A stretch of DNA of 64,000 nt, from assembly GCF_000488215.1 (NCBI RefSeq), contig NZ_KI530723.1, positions 222,308 through 286,307 of the forward strand, written 5' to 3'. Below the pieces are notes generated by a model. That model did not search any database and was not told where the DNA came from. It saw nothing but the letters and a program-made list of their open reading frames with translations. Position numbers and translations under genes: made by a program. Shown here one piece after another: positions 36,694-46,629 of this stretch (position 1 is its first letter; each line of letters begins with the position of its first letter). Source of the stretch: Acinetobacter nectaris CIP 110549. GTDB taxonomy: Bacteria; Pseudomonadota; Gammaproteobacteria; Pseudomonadales; Moraxellaceae.

Positions 36694-37602
36694 ATGACAC
36701 CAAAAGATATTTTTTTGGCAATCATCATTATTTTTGCATGGGGATTCAACTTTGTTATTATCAAACTTGGTGTTCATGATATTCCACCTTTTTTATTAGG
36801 TGCATTACGTTTTATATGTGTGGCCTTTCCTGCAATTTTATTTATTCCACGCCCAAAAATACCACTACACCTCATCGCATTTTATGGACTTACACTCTGT
36901 TTTGGGCAATTTGCATTGCTTTTTTTAGCCATTCATCTTGGTATGCCAGCAGGTGTAGCTTCATTAGTTCTACAGTCACAAGCATTTTTTACTATTTTAC
37001 TCAGTTATCTGTTTTTAAAAGAAGCTATAAAACTGCCACAAATAATAGGTATGTGTGTTGCTTTACTTGGTTTAGTTACATTGGCATCTAGTCAATATAT
37101 GCAACATACACAAACGATCATTCCTATTTTTCCATTCTTTCTTGTTTTAACTGCAAGCTTTTCATGGGCTATGGGTAATATTTGCAATAAAATTATTCTC
37201 AAAACAGGTCAAACAAACACGCTTTCATTGGTTACATGGGGTGGTCTGTTTCCAATTATTCCGTTCCTGCTCTGCTCATTTATATTTGAAGGAAAAGCAC
37301 AAATCTTACATAGCCTTAGTCATTTTTCAGTCAAAGACCTCATTATTGTGCTTTACCTTTCAATGATTTCATCTTTAATTGGCTATAGTTTATGGGGATA
37401 CCTACTAAATAAATATGAAACGTGGAAAGTTGCCCCACTTACGCTACTTGTACCCATCATCGGCTTATTTTCTGCTTTTATATTCTTACATGAAGTGCTT
37501 TCAATACAACAACTCATCGGCACTTTTATTGTTATCTTTGGGCTTTGTATCAATGTATTTGGCAGTCGTATTCTTCAAAAGTTTAAGGCAATCTATGGCT
37601 AA
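36694..37602 (+). CDS. EamA/DMT-family metabolite exporter
   Basis: This 302-residue inner-membrane protein has ten predicted helices in two EamA repeats (about 5-130 and 145-290). The first contains AWGFNFVIIKLGV and the repeat ends GSRIL. It probably exports amino acids or related metabolites, as in RhaT/YdcZ/EamA relatives. AAAGGAATCC lies before the ATG. Its 3' end overlaps the convergent methyltransferase gene by 20 bases. Confidence 0.88.
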   Translation: MTPKDIFLAIIIIFAWGFNFVIIKLGVHDIPPFLLGALRFICVAFPAILFIPRPKIPLHLIAFYGLTLCFGQFALLFLAIHLGMPAGVASLVLQSQAFFTILLSYLFLKEAIKLPQIIGMCVALLGLVTLASSQYMQHTQTIIPIFPFFLVLTASFSWAMGNICNKIILKTGQTNTLSLVTWGGLFPIIPFLLCSFIFEGKAQILHSLSHFSVKDLIIVLYLSMISSLIGYSLWGYLLNKYETWKVAPLTLLVPIIGLFSAFIFLHEVLSIQQLIGTFIVIFGLCINVFGSRILQKFKAIYG

Positions 37603-38410
37603 CCACTTGCACATAGCCCACAATTCCCGCTTTAAAAAGTTGATGGCATAACTTTGCTGTCAATTTAATTTTAAGTCCATCTATACCATAAATCGCATGA
37701 TTTTCATGCTCTCTATGCTGAATATAACTTGAGAATCCACCAAACACAGGTTCAGTCAGTATTTTAATATTTGTATGATGCCAACCAGCGTTTTTAAGGA
37801 CTTGGCAAAGCTGAGTTTGACTATATAACGCATTGATCTGAATATCTGCAAGAGCAAGTAAATATTGATACTTCTTTCTTTGCACAAAAGATAGTTTTTC
37901 CCACTGTGCTGTAACAGTTAAATAATGAAAACCTAAACGCGTTTTTTTATGTGCATTTACTGAAATTGAATTTAAAAATTGAGGTAGTGAGTGATGATAT
38001 AAAGCATCTATACATAGAATAACATCATGTTTTAAATTCAAAGAAAGTGCTTTTAAATTTAAAAATGAACCTTGATAAAACTTCACGGTATTCAAACAAT
38101 CTTGTGTTTTTAAATAACTTAAACAGCCTGTTTGTAACTCAACGGCGCTTATCTGCCGAACTGCATATTGCTCTTGCCATAAATTTAAACTTGCTCCCCA
38201 ACCACACCCCAAATCTAATACTGCATCATCGCTTTTTAAAGCCAATGCTTCAGCCAAAGATATTGCTAAATTTTGACATGCTTCAGGATAAGTGACATGG
38301 GGCGTATGCCATAGACCTAAATTCGTCCATGGTAAAGCTGTATCATCTCCCAACATAGATGCATTAATAGCATACTTATGTTGAGGGATTTTTGTTTTTT
38401 GGCGCTGCAT
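37583..38410 (-). CDS. Class I SAM-dependent methyltransferase
   Basis: This 275-residue cytoplasmic methyltransferase has motif I VLDLGCGWGASLNLW (about 65-79), the acidic loop AVELQTG and a post-motif ILCIDALYHHSL. The overall style resembles cyclopropane/fatty-acid-modifying methyltransferases (CFA/UfaM-like). It lies 18 bases after a flavin amine-oxidase-like gene, and such pairs occur in lipid-modification loci. The substrate is unknown. Confidence 0.8.
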   Translation of the reverse strand: MQRQKTKIPQHKYAINASMLGDDTALPWTNLGLWHTPHVTYPEACQNLAISLAEALALKSDDAVLDLGCGWGASLNLWQEQYAVRQISAVELQTGCLSYLKTQDCLNTVKFYQGSFLNLKALSLNLKHDVILCIDALYHHSLPQFLNSISVNAHKKTRLGFHYLTVTAQWEKLSFVQRKKYQYLLALADIQINALYSQTQLCQVLKNAGWHHTNIKILTEPVFGGFSSYIQHREHENHAIYGIDGLKIKLTAKLCHQLFKAGIVGYVQVVSHRLP

Positions 38411-38428
38411 TATTACAATTCAGCGAGC

Positions 38429-39739
38429 TTAGTAACCTAACTCAGGTGCAACTTCTACTTTTGGTTTTAAACCTACAAAAGGTAAAGGTGCGCCCAAGTT
38501 TTTAGCAATTTGCATTGCAGATGTCACCGCAGACTCTAAAATTGGTAAACCATCACAAGACCATGAACCACAGAAATAAACTTTGCGATCGACTGCTTTT
38601 TGACGGCGTTGTAACTCATTATTTAACTCTACCGTTTGCCAATTCACCACAGCACGACTAAGTTTAACGGTAGATACCACTTTTTTCGGATCGATTGGTG
38701 TAACAGGACGCCATGTTTGGAATACCGCTTCCTTTCCAACCAATGTGGGTTCTACGGCATTCATCCATACCGTAAATTGTTGCTTGGTAAATTTACGATC
38801 CATCATATAACTTAAAACAGACCAATCTTTACGGCGAGGAGGCATCACACTTGAATCTGTATGAATAACTAAGTCACCTTCCTCAAATTTGAACTGCTTC
38901 AATAGCTCAATATCTTCAGCAAACTGGTCTTTATCTAAGAAATCTTCAAGCTTATTTGTTGGTGTTGCAACAATTGTACGGTCAAACAGTTGCTTAAAAC
39001 CTGCCTCATTTTCAACGTAAACTTTTTCGCCTTGAAGCTCAACTTTTGTTACTGCCGAACCACTCTGAATGTCTACACCTTCAATCAGTTTATTTACAAA
39101 AGCAGGCGTACCACCTTTTAAACGGAGAAGCTGATCACCATTGGTTAATTGCTGTAAAAACACCAACAATGGTTTTGCAGGCCATTCACCAATCGTTTCA
39201 GGGTTACACGTACAAATGGTATAAAGTACAGGCATTACTGCACCATGCCAGAATACTTCTTCAATTTCATTTTTATTAATAAATTCAGTCAGCGTAATAT
39301 CTTGATGCTTAGACTTAAAAAAACGATAAATCGCGCTTTTAAGCTGTAGCATGCCTTTAACTAATCGAACACCATACTGCTGTAAACCTTTACGGTTATT
39401 AATAATTGGAAAATTACCAATAGGCGCGCGAGATGTGGTCAGCCATGTTTCTGTTTTTTCTTCAAATAGCCAACTACAAGACATATAAGTGCGTACTGGG
39501 AAAGTATCTATGCCCAAGTGCGTTGCAAGACTCAGCGTGTTTTTCCATAAATACGGATTCATTACACGCAAAGGCACATCAATCATGCCACCATCAAACT
39601 CAATTGTGTGACTGTCCATGCCACGACCAGGAAGTGCTTCAAACACGGTTATATTGTGTCCTGCATCTTTTAGAATTCGTGCCGTAGCAAGTCCTGCCAT
39701 GCCACTACCAATGACTGCAATATCCAATTTCTTATCCAT
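38429..39739 (-). CDS. FAD/NAD(P)-dependent amine-oxidase-like protein
   Basis: This protein is 436 residues from MDKKLDIAV. The Rossmann dinucleotide-binding motif AVIGSGMAGLATARIL is at the N-terminus, followed by ITVFEALPGRG and DGGMIDV, as in the amine oxidase/desaturase-like flavoproteins found beside cfa genes. The frame extends to 39778, but the motif normally begins within ten residues of the start, which favours 39739. No strong ribosome binding site is visible at either. It is co-transcribed with the methyltransferase downstream. Confidence 0.8.
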   Translation of the reverse strand: MDKKLDIAVIGSGMAGLATARILKDAGHNITVFEALPGRGMDSHTIEFDGGMIDVPLRVMNPYLWKNTLSLATHLGIDTFPVRTYMSCSWLFEEKTETWLTTSRAPIGNFPIINNRKGLQQYGVRLVKGMLQLKSAIYRFFKSKHQDITLTEFINKNEIEEVFWHGAVMPVLYTICTCNPETIGEWPAKPLLVFLQQLTNGDQLLRLKGGTPAFVNKLIEGVDIQSGSAVTKVELQGEKVYVENEAGFKQLFDRTIVATPTNKLEDFLDKDQFAEDIELLKQFKFEEGDLVIHTDSSVMPPRRKDWSVLSYMMDRKFTKQQFTVWMNAVEPTLVGKEAVFQTWRPVTPIDPKKVVSTVKLSRAVVNWQTVELNNELQRRQKAVDRKVYFCGSWSCDGLPILESAVTSAMQIAKNLGAPLPFVGLKPKVEVAPELGY

Positions 39740-39928
39740 TTTCAAAAAAGTTTTTTTTATTATGCGTGATAATGCCATGAAAAACTTTATTAAAAACTAC
39801 CATTATTCATTGTTGTGTATGGTTTTCTTAACTCATATCGAGCTGTGCAATCATCAAATGAATACGCTTTCAAAAATAATTTTGCATTTTTATTCGTAGA
39901 ATAAAATAATTTCAAATACTTAAATATA

Positions 39929-39958
39929 TAATAGGCTATTGAAATCAATAGCCTATTT
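39929..39958. terminator. Inverted repeat/terminator after the OprC-like gene
   Basis: ATAGGCTATTGA/TCAATAGCCTAT forms a near-perfect 12-base stem beyond the stop at 39973, with weak T-runs on both sides. Confidence 0.65.
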
Positions 39959-39972
39959 TATAGCAAGATTAT

Positions 39973-41982
39973 TTAGAACTTAACCTGTAAATGTGCCCAA
40001 TAGTTACGTCCAATATTATTGATTTGTTCTGTACCAATATTCCCTGCACTTGCAGCACCTAGCTTATTTAAGTGTTCTGTATAGTTACGATTCAAAACAT
40101 TGTCTATGCCTAATGCCAAACTCATATCAGTGGTGATTTGATATGTTCCATTAATAGACAACACCCCAAAACCTCGACTCGAACCAAGGTCATACCCGAC
40201 GACATTTCCTTCATTTTCACGATAACGATGCTGTGCATAAACCAAACGCCACAATGCGCCAAGACTATACTTTTCTGTGACATAGTTTAAATTCACACGT
40301 GCTTCAAATGGTGCAATTTGCGGCAAAGCCGTACGGTTCGTTGTATTTTCTCCCCAAGCATACATACCGCTCACATCTGCTTGAAGATGGTCTGTAAACG
40401 CATAATCCACCCCAAACTCGCCACCTGCAATACGTGCATTTACATTCATAACACTACGATTGGGTGCATAGCGCATCAAAATAAAATCATTCACTTGCCC
40501 AACATAAGCAGAAACCCAATGTGACAGCGCACCATGTTTATATTGATATCCTAAATCAATCTGCGTTGTTTTTTCAGGTTTTACACGATTAAAGACATCT
40601 TTCAATCCATTGGTTGCCATACTCATAGGCGAAAAGATTTCCCAATAATCTGGCATACGTTGTACATGTCCAATTCCAATATAAGTATTGGTATTCAGCT
40701 CAGGATATTGACTTTCTAAACGTAAAAAACCACTCGGTAAAATCGTATTTCGTGTTTGATTGAATGCTTGAGTTTTTGCACGAAAATCTTGTACTTGAAC
40801 AGCATCAAAACGCGCACCAGATACTATTTTTTGATGATCGGTCAGTTGATATCTTCCCTCTGCAAAAGCACCATAAGACTCAAAAGTCATATCTTTTTGC
40901 CTTGGTATACTTGCATAATTCAGCCCGCCACGGCTTGTATGTGTATTATGCTGACTATCTACTCCTGTAAGTACTGTAAACCGATCTGTCCATATGGTCG
41001 TGAATTCCAAACGGCTATTTAATGTTTCACGTGCAACATTAGATAACATCTTCATCCCTTTCACAGGACGCATACGGTAGTTATCCATAATGTGATCATT
41101 AAAGTTATAATTCACTTGTGCATCAATTTTTTGAATAAACGTATTAATATTCTTTTTTTGAAGATGTAGCCCTAGACTTTCTCGCCCAAACTTGGTGCCA
41201 TCCATACCACGCCCTGCGTAAGCAGCTTCACCATCGGCTTTTCCTGCTATTGCTTCAATCCATGTATCTTCATCGGGTGTCCAACCTGCCGATATATCTG
41301 TATTCCATTTCTCCCAATTTGAATGCACATTATGACCCTGACCATCTTTATAATCATTTGAAACAGAGCGATTTGCATTCACTCTCAAATACTTGGTACT
41401 GTCACCCATCGTAAGGTCTAAGTTATGATCCCATCGACCAAATGAACCCACGACTGTACTTGCCTGACCTTCAATATTTTTTCCTTCAGGCAAATGTACA
41501 GCATCTCGCTCAAACATCACCGTCGCTGCGGAACCGGGATTGGCAAATCGAACTATTTCAGGGCCCTTCACAACTGTAATTTTGTCAAAACTTTCTGGTG
41601 AAATATAAGAGGTTGGTGAGTCCATACGCCCACCACATGCACCCAGATTTTCAGAGCCATTGGTAAGCATTTTTATTCTTGAACCAAACATCCCTCTAAA
41701 TGTCACATCGCTATTGGCTAAACCTGAGCTTTTCACTGCATTAAATCCCATAATGCTTTGTAAATAAGATGCTCCATCAATCGCAGGAATTGGTTGTATA
41801 GGTTGTTTTGGGTCTTTAACAACCACTAGCCCATTGGCTTCATTGCCTTTTTCTGCGGTAAGTACAATCGGTACTAAATGATGTGATGTATCCTGCTGTA
41901 TATCTGCCATACTAGAGCCAGAATAAAGAACAATAGAGATGGCTACAGTCAATCGCTGCATAAAAAAGTTTGCATTTAACAT
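39973..41982 (-). CDS. oprC: TonB-dependent copper receptor, OprC/NosA-like
   Basis: This 669-residue outer-membrane receptor has a signal peptide to about residue 26 (SSMA). The plug contains GACGGRMDSPTSYISPESFD and VVKGPEIVRFANPGSAATVM, characteristic of the copper-receptor group. It ends in HLQVKF with terminal Phe. The first gene upstream is a His/Met-rich DUF2946 protein, which supports a copper role. The likely order of transcription is DUF2946 then oprC (72 bases apart). Confidence 0.88.
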   Translation of the reverse strand: MLNANFFMQRLTVAISIVLYSGSSMADIQQDTSHHLVPIVLTAEKGNEANGLVVVKDPKQPIQPIPAIDGASYLQSIMGFNAVKSSGLANSDVTFRGMFGSRIKMLTNGSENLGACGGRMDSPTSYISPESFDKITVVKGPEIVRFANPGSAATVMFERDAVHLPEGKNIEGQASTVVGSFGRWDHNLDLTMGDSTKYLRVNANRSVSNDYKDGQGHNVHSNWEKWNTDISAGWTPDEDTWIEAIAGKADGEAAYAGRGMDGTKFGRESLGLHLQKKNINTFIQKIDAQVNYNFNDHIMDNYRMRPVKGMKMLSNVARETLNSRLEFTTIWTDRFTVLTGVDSQHNTHTSRGGLNYASIPRQKDMTFESYGAFAEGRYQLTDHQKIVSGARFDAVQVQDFRAKTQAFNQTRNTILPSGFLRLESQYPELNTNTYIGIGHVQRMPDYWEIFSPMSMATNGLKDVFNRVKPEKTTQIDLGYQYKHGALSHWVSAYVGQVNDFILMRYAPNRSVMNVNARIAGGEFGVDYAFTDHLQADVSGMYAWGENTTNRTALPQIAPFEARVNLNYVTEKYSLGALWRLVYAQHRYRENEGNVVGYDLGSSRGFGVLSINGTYQITTDMSLALGIDNVLNRNYTEHLNKLGAASAGNIGTEQINNIGRNYWAHLQVKF

Positions 41983-42054
41983 AAATTACTCAAATTTCAG
42001 ATAAAACAATGCTATAGGCACTTCAAAGCCCATAAAAATTAAATTTTCTGTGGT

Positions 42055-42474
42055 TTAAGTAAAAAGAGGTGGTGCGCGCCCTTGAGGAATTAAAAAGAGT
42101 CGTTGTAGTACAAAATAGATATGCTGAAATGCACGTGCAAATGCCAGTAATCTAATCTTTAAACGATCAAAAACTTCATCTATGCCTAAATCAACAAATG
42201 GAATAATATGATTATAAACAGTACAGAAAGGACATTGATGAGATGCATCATGGTGGCTGTTTTGATGTGTTTCTACCATATGCATTGACGTACTCATATG
42301 CATATGATGATCAGACATATTGTCACTTTGATCTTGCATTAAAGCAGTTGTGATTTGCTCACAAACAAGTGCAACCTGATATTGCTGAGGCAAAAAAGGC
42401 TGTAGAAAAACTGCAAGTTGTAAGATGATTGCTCCGAAAGAGAGAGCTAAACCAGACTTAAACAAGAGCATCAC
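42055..42474 (-). CDS. DUF2946 protein, His/Met-rich, copper-associated
   Basis: This 139-residue protein has an N-terminal hydrophobic segment (about 5-27). Its middle (about 50-82) is rich in His and Met (HHMHM, STSMHMVETH, HHDASHQC), followed by C-x2-C (CPFC). The C-terminal GRAPPLFT is typical of DUF2946. The composition suits copper binding on the periplasmic side. It is probably co-transcribed with the OprC-like receptor. Confidence 0.8.
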   Translation of the reverse strand: MMLLFKSGLALSFGAIILQLAVFLQPFLPQQYQVALVCEQITTALMQDQSDNMSDHHMHMSTSMHMVETHQNSHHDASHQCPFCTVYNHIIPFVDLGIDEVFDRLKIRLLAFARAFQHIYFVLQRLFLIPQGRAPPLFT

Positions 42475-42606
42475 ATGAATGAAATAATTGCGAAAATCAT
42501 AGCATATACTGTCATAATTTATTCATAAAACTTTAACAATTTTCTCTATTTATTGATTTTTTTCATCTCATTTCTCATTGTATAAAATGTAATTATTGAT
42601 AGAAAC

Positions 42607-42642
42607 AAGGTACCTTATTATAAATAAAGTACCTTGGTTTTT
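42607..42642. terminator. Hairpin between the siderophore receptor and DUF2946 genes
   Basis: AAGGTAC...GTACCTT forms an imperfect stem of about 13 bases. The T-run lies on the plus-strand side, so termination of the minus-strand receptor gene is less certain. Confidence 0.45.
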
Positions 42643-42658
42643 TTCATTCTACATAAAA

Positions 42659-44773
42659 CTAGAACTGATAGTTCATTGTTAAAAAGAGCTCACGCGGATT
42701 GCCCGGTGTCACCCAAAGGTCTTTTAAGCTTGAACTATAATATGTTTTATTCAATGCATTATTGAGCGTCATTTGGAAGCGTAATTTTTCATTAACTTGA
42801 TAATAACCATTCAAATTGACCAAGGTATATGCAGGCAACTCAAAACCATCATCTGCCACATTACCAGAACGTGCAGACACATATTGAATATTACCGCCTA
42901 TACCAACTTTTTGTGCACCTGATTGCCATACATCATACATTGCGAGTAAGTTTGCAGTATGCTTCGGTGTATTCAATAAGCGTGCTCCCTTATTAATTCC
43001 TTGAGAAGCATCACCTTGAGTCACAGCAGCATCTATATATGTATAGGCAAGTTTTACATTTAAAGCATCTGTTGGCTGTGCAGTCAAATCCAACTCTAAA
43101 CCACGGCTTTTTTCGGCACCAGTCGTGGTCATATATGCACTATTATTCATATCTGTGCGTGCTACATTTTCTTTTTTCACGTGGAACACAGACATGCTTG
43201 ATGTTAGCTGATCGTTAAACAATTTTGTTTTTAGACCAACTTCATACGTCCATGCTTTTTCAGGGTCAAGTGGTTGGTTTTGAATATTTAACCCCGAATT
43301 CAGATGAAAAGACTGCCCTACACCTGCAAAGACAGAAAACTGATCATTGATTAGATAGTTTGTTGCAAACTTAGGACTAAAGTGATTAAAGTCTCTAGAA
43401 CCTGAAATCTTTTGTGATGACTCACTATAAGACTGCTGATAGACATCAAATCGTCCACCGAGCGTAACAGACCACTGATCGGTAAAATCAAGCATATCTG
43501 TAACAGATAAACCTAAATTTTTCTGCTTTTCGCTTGGGCTAAATGTTGGTTTAACATTCGGCAATGCACTGCCATATACAGGATTATAAATATTGACAAT
43601 ATCTACGGAGTTTGCACCTCTGACACGATATCGTTGTAAATTATTTTTAACATCTAAATAACTTGCTGTTGTTCCAATCACAAGTTTATTCGGTATACCC
43701 CATGTCTCAAACTGCCCCAATAAGTCATGATTAATTAAATAGCTTGTTGTTTTATAATCACGGTAACGGCGTTCTCTATTTAAGTCACCTTTTGAATTTA
43801 AAAGCTGAAATGCCTCAGAAGAAAAACCTGACCAATCATTTTCTTTATAATTAAAAGCGGCTTGGCTTGTCCACTGGTCATTCCATACCTGTTTAACACG
43901 TACCTGTTGTAAATAGTCTTTCATGATCATTAAACCATCAGCCTTTTCACCCAAAAAACGACTATTTGGAATAACACCTAATTGTTTATTTTGTGCCAAA
44001 ACCCCACGATCAAACATGCTTCTTGTAAAAGAATATTCACTGTCATAATCGACTTGTGTGTTATCGGAAGGCTGCCATGTCAGTTGTGGTGCAAAAAATA
44101 AGCGGTTATTTTTTACATAGTCACGAAAACTATGGTTATTTTCATAAGCAAGACCAAAGCGATAAGCAACTGTATCAGTTAAAGCATTGGTTGAATCCAC
44201 TGCCGCACGATATTGGTCATACGACCCACCACGCAGTTGTAAGCTATGCTGTGGCTCAAACTTCGGCTTCTTCGTAATCACATTGAGTGTACCGCCCGGA
44301 TCACCAGCACCATACATTGCAGCAGCAGGACCTTTTAAAAACTCGATTTGTTCGATATTAACCATGTCTCGTGCCGCACTCATTCCCAAATTCGAATTAA
44401 TGCCATTACGTAAACTTGAAGCACCTATGGTCTGGTCAGTATTAAAGCCTCGAACTGAATAGTTATCCCATAATCCACCCATTGGATTAAGTGCCGACAC
44501 ACCACTTACTATAGCCAATGTATCATTTACACGTTGTGCATTGGTGTCTTCTAAAACTTTATGACTAACCACATCGACCTTTTGAGATGCTTTCATTGGA
44601 TCAATTTCAAACTTGGTTGCAACAGATGAGCTTTTACCTACATATGGTGCGACCACACTACCCGATGAAAGCTTAATTGTTGACAATGTTTCAACCGATT
44701 TGTCTTCGGCATTAGATATAGGACTGACGAATAAAAGTGCTAAAGGCACAACCCCTAAAGAATACTGTTTCAT
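42659..44773 (-). CDS. TonB-dependent siderophore receptor
   Basis: This protein is 704 residues from the preferred ATG. A signal peptide ends near SNA. The plug contains VSGVSALNPMGGLWDNYSVRGF, split by the typical SVRGF, and IEFLKGPAAAMYGAGDPGGTLN. The barrel ends in TMNYQF. The plug style is that of the hydroxamate/mixed siderophore receptor group (FhuE/FpvA-like without signalling domain). The frame extends to a TTG at 44791, but the ATG at 44773 gives a normal signal peptide. An unusual palindrome lies just upstream. No clear Fur box was found. Confidence 0.86.
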   Translation of the reverse strand: MKQYSLGVVPLALLFVSPISNAEDKSVETLSTIKLSSGSVVAPYVGKSSSVATKFEIDPMKASQKVDVVSHKVLEDTNAQRVNDTLAIVSGVSALNPMGGLWDNYSVRGFNTDQTIGASSLRNGINSNLGMSAARDMVNIEQIEFLKGPAAAMYGAGDPGGTLNVITKKPKFEPQHSLQLRGGSYDQYRAAVDSTNALTDTVAYRFGLAYENNHSFRDYVKNNRLFFAPQLTWQPSDNTQVDYDSEYSFTRSMFDRGVLAQNKQLGVIPNSRFLGEKADGLMIMKDYLQQVRVKQVWNDQWTSQAAFNYKENDWSGFSSEAFQLLNSKGDLNRERRYRDYKTTSYLINHDLLGQFETWGIPNKLVIGTTASYLDVKNNLQRYRVRGANSVDIVNIYNPVYGSALPNVKPTFSPSEKQKNLGLSVTDMLDFTDQWSVTLGGRFDVYQQSYSESSQKISGSRDFNHFSPKFATNYLINDQFSVFAGVGQSFHLNSGLNIQNQPLDPEKAWTYEVGLKTKLFNDQLTSSMSVFHVKKENVARTDMNNSAYMTTTGAEKSRGLELDLTAQPTDALNVKLAYTYIDAAVTQGDASQGINKGARLLNTPKHTANLLAMYDVWQSGAQKVGIGGNIQYVSARSGNVADDGFELPAYTLVNLNGYYQVNEKLRFQMTLNNALNKTYYSSSLKDLWVTPGNPRELFLTMNYQF

Positions 44774-44791
44774 AGTAAAATAAAAACCCAA

Positions 44792-44832
44792 AAAAACCGT
44801 TATGTTATAACATTATTACACAATCGGTTTTT
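44792..44832. repeat. Nested inverted repeats upstream of the siderophore receptor
   Basis: AAAAACCG (44792-44799) and CGGTTTTT (44825-44832) are complementary and enclose the perfect palindrome ATGTTATAACAT (44802-44813). It lies 19-59 bases before the receptor ATG. It could be an operator or a leader hairpin. Confidence 0.5.
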
Positions 44833-45522
44833 ATTATTTATATTTTTAAAATATAATTTTTAAGAATATAAATAAAGCATAGCCTCTAGAGGTAATATCA
44901 GATACGAAAACAACCCTAATGGATTACTCTCATTCGCTATATATTTTTCATTTGTAAATATCTATTTTTCCAAAAATAAAATATGTCATATAAATTTTTA
45001 GTTTTTGATCTAGTCATCATTCTATAACAAAGCTGCAACATAATAGCGCCTTTTTTAGATTAGACTCTCTATATAACCACGCAACATGTCTGTTTAATAT
45101 TTAACCAAATAAAAACATTTAATTATCAATTTTTCAATAAAACACCACCTAGAAATAATAACTTCTACGAATCACCACAGATCAAAAATAAAATATAATA
45201 TCTATATATAATATATTTTTTAATAACAACTATTTTTAATTTTAATTTATAAATTAGTCACCTATAAAAATAGAAAAAAACATTAAAATGAAAAATCAAA
45301 CTACTATTAAATGAATCTTAATTTATTTATATTTTTCAACTATATTTATTTTATAAGCAACTGTTTTAAAAAGAGAATTTAATAATATATTTCAAATAAT
45401 ACCGTCATCTAAATGTAATAAATAACTTCTAATTTAAAGTCAGTTTCGTCTAATACCATTCCTATATTTTTATCACCTAAAAATGTATGGGAAATAGAAA
45501 GTATCCACTTTGGGGAACATCC
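44833..45522. other. Long AT-rich intergenic region upstream of pstS
   Basis: About 690 bases separate the divergent siderophore receptor and pstS. The sequence is extremely AT-rich with no convincing frame or RNA gene. The right end holds the Pho-box candidate and the pstS promoter. Confidence 0.6.
45402..45419 (+). promoter_or_regulatory. Candidate Pho box before pstS
   Basis: CCGTCAT, four bases and ATGTAAT match CTGTCAT-N4-CTGTCAT at 11 of 14 positions. TAATTT (45430-45435) follows after 10 bases as a -10. This fits class I PhoB-dependent promoters. Confidence 0.6.
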
Positions 45523-46554
45523 ATGGCTTACCGTACAAAAAGACTTTTCAAGTCATCATTATTGGCTTTACTTGCACCACTTGCACTTTCTGTATCTGTC
45601 GCTCAAGCAGCTGAAATTACAGGTGCAGGATCAACTTTCGTTTATCCAGTATTATCTAAGTGGTCTGCTGCTTACAATACAAAAACTGGAAACAAAGTGA
45701 ATTATCAGTCTATCGGTTCTGGTGGTGGTATCGCTCAGATTAAAGCAGGTACAGTTACTTTCGGTGCCTCAGATATGCCATTAACACCACAAGAGTTAAA
45801 TACTGCGGGCTTAAAACAGTTCCCAGTAATTGTTGGTGGTGTTGTTCCTGTTGTAAACATTGATGGTATTGCACCAGGTTCATTACATTTAACAGGTGCC
45901 GTGCTTGCAGATATCTTCTTGGGTAAAATTACAAAGTGGAATGACCCTGAAGTTCAAAAACTTAACCCAAGCTTGAAATTACCAGATCAACGCGTTTCTG
46001 TTGTTCACCGCTCTGATGGTTCAGGTACAACATTTAACTGGGCAAACTACCTTTCAAAAGTAAGCCCAACATGGAAAAGCAAAGCAGGTGAAGGTACTTC
46101 AATTTCTTGGCCTACAGGTGTAGGTGGTAAAGGAAACGAAGGCGTTGCTGCATATGTAAAACAAATTAAAGGTTCAATTGGTTACGTTGAGTTAGCTTAC
46201 GCTTTACAAAACAAAATGAGCTATACAGCACTACAAAACAAAGCTGGTAAGTTCGTACAACCAAGTACAGCATCATTCCAAGCAGCAGCAGCTGGTACAA
46301 ATTGGAACCAAAACCCTGACTTCTACAACATTATTACAAATGCACCAGGCGAAAACTCTTGGCCAATTACTGCAACAACATTTGTAATTATGCACAAAGT
46401 ACCAAAATCTGCGAATGAAAGCCGTGAAGCGCTTAACTTCTTTAAATGGTCTCTAGAAAACGGCCAAGCAGATGCGAAAGCACTTGACTATATTCCTTTA
46501 CCAAGCAACTTAGTGAAGGAAATTGAAGGTTATTGGTCTAAGAACATCAAGTAA
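45523..46554 (+). CDS. pstS: Phosphate ABC transporter substrate-binding protein PstS
   Basis: This 343-residue periplasmic phosphate-binding protein has a signal peptide ending at about residue 29 (SVAQA). Phosphate-binding stretches are ITGAGSTFVYPV, GASDMPLT and VHRSDGSGTTFNW. The frame extends to 45487, but GGGGA lies six bases before ATG 45523, which also gives a proper signal sequence. A terminator-like hairpin after the gene should make PstS more abundant than PstCAB. Confidence 0.97.
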   Translation: MAYRTKRLFKSSLLALLAPLALSVSVAQAAEITGAGSTFVYPVLSKWSAAYNTKTGNKVNYQSIGSGGGIAQIKAGTVTFGASDMPLTPQELNTAGLKQFPVIVGGVVPVVNIDGIAPGSLHLTGAVLADIFLGKITKWNDPEVQKLNPSLKLPDQRVSVVHRSDGSGTTFNWANYLSKVSPTWKSKAGEGTSISWPTGVGGKGNEGVAAYVKQIKGSIGYVELAYALQNKMSYTALQNKAGKFVQPSTASFQAAAAGTNWNQNPDFYNIITNAPGENSWPITATTFVIMHKVPKSANESREALNFFKWSLENGQADAKALDYIPLPSNLVKEIEGYWSKNIK

Positions 46555-46573
46555 TCCATGTTTGTTATCTCCC

Positions 46574-46612
46574 CAAATCCAACAAAGCAATTTTGTTGGA
46601 TTTATTTCTTTT
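46574..46612 (+). terminator. Hairpin between pstS and pstC
   Basis: AAATCCAACAAA/TTTGTTGGATTT with a short loop and a following T-rich stretch. It is probably an attenuating or mRNA-stabilising structure within the pst operon. Confidence 0.7.
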
Positions 46613-46629
46613 AAAAATGAAGCTCTTCG

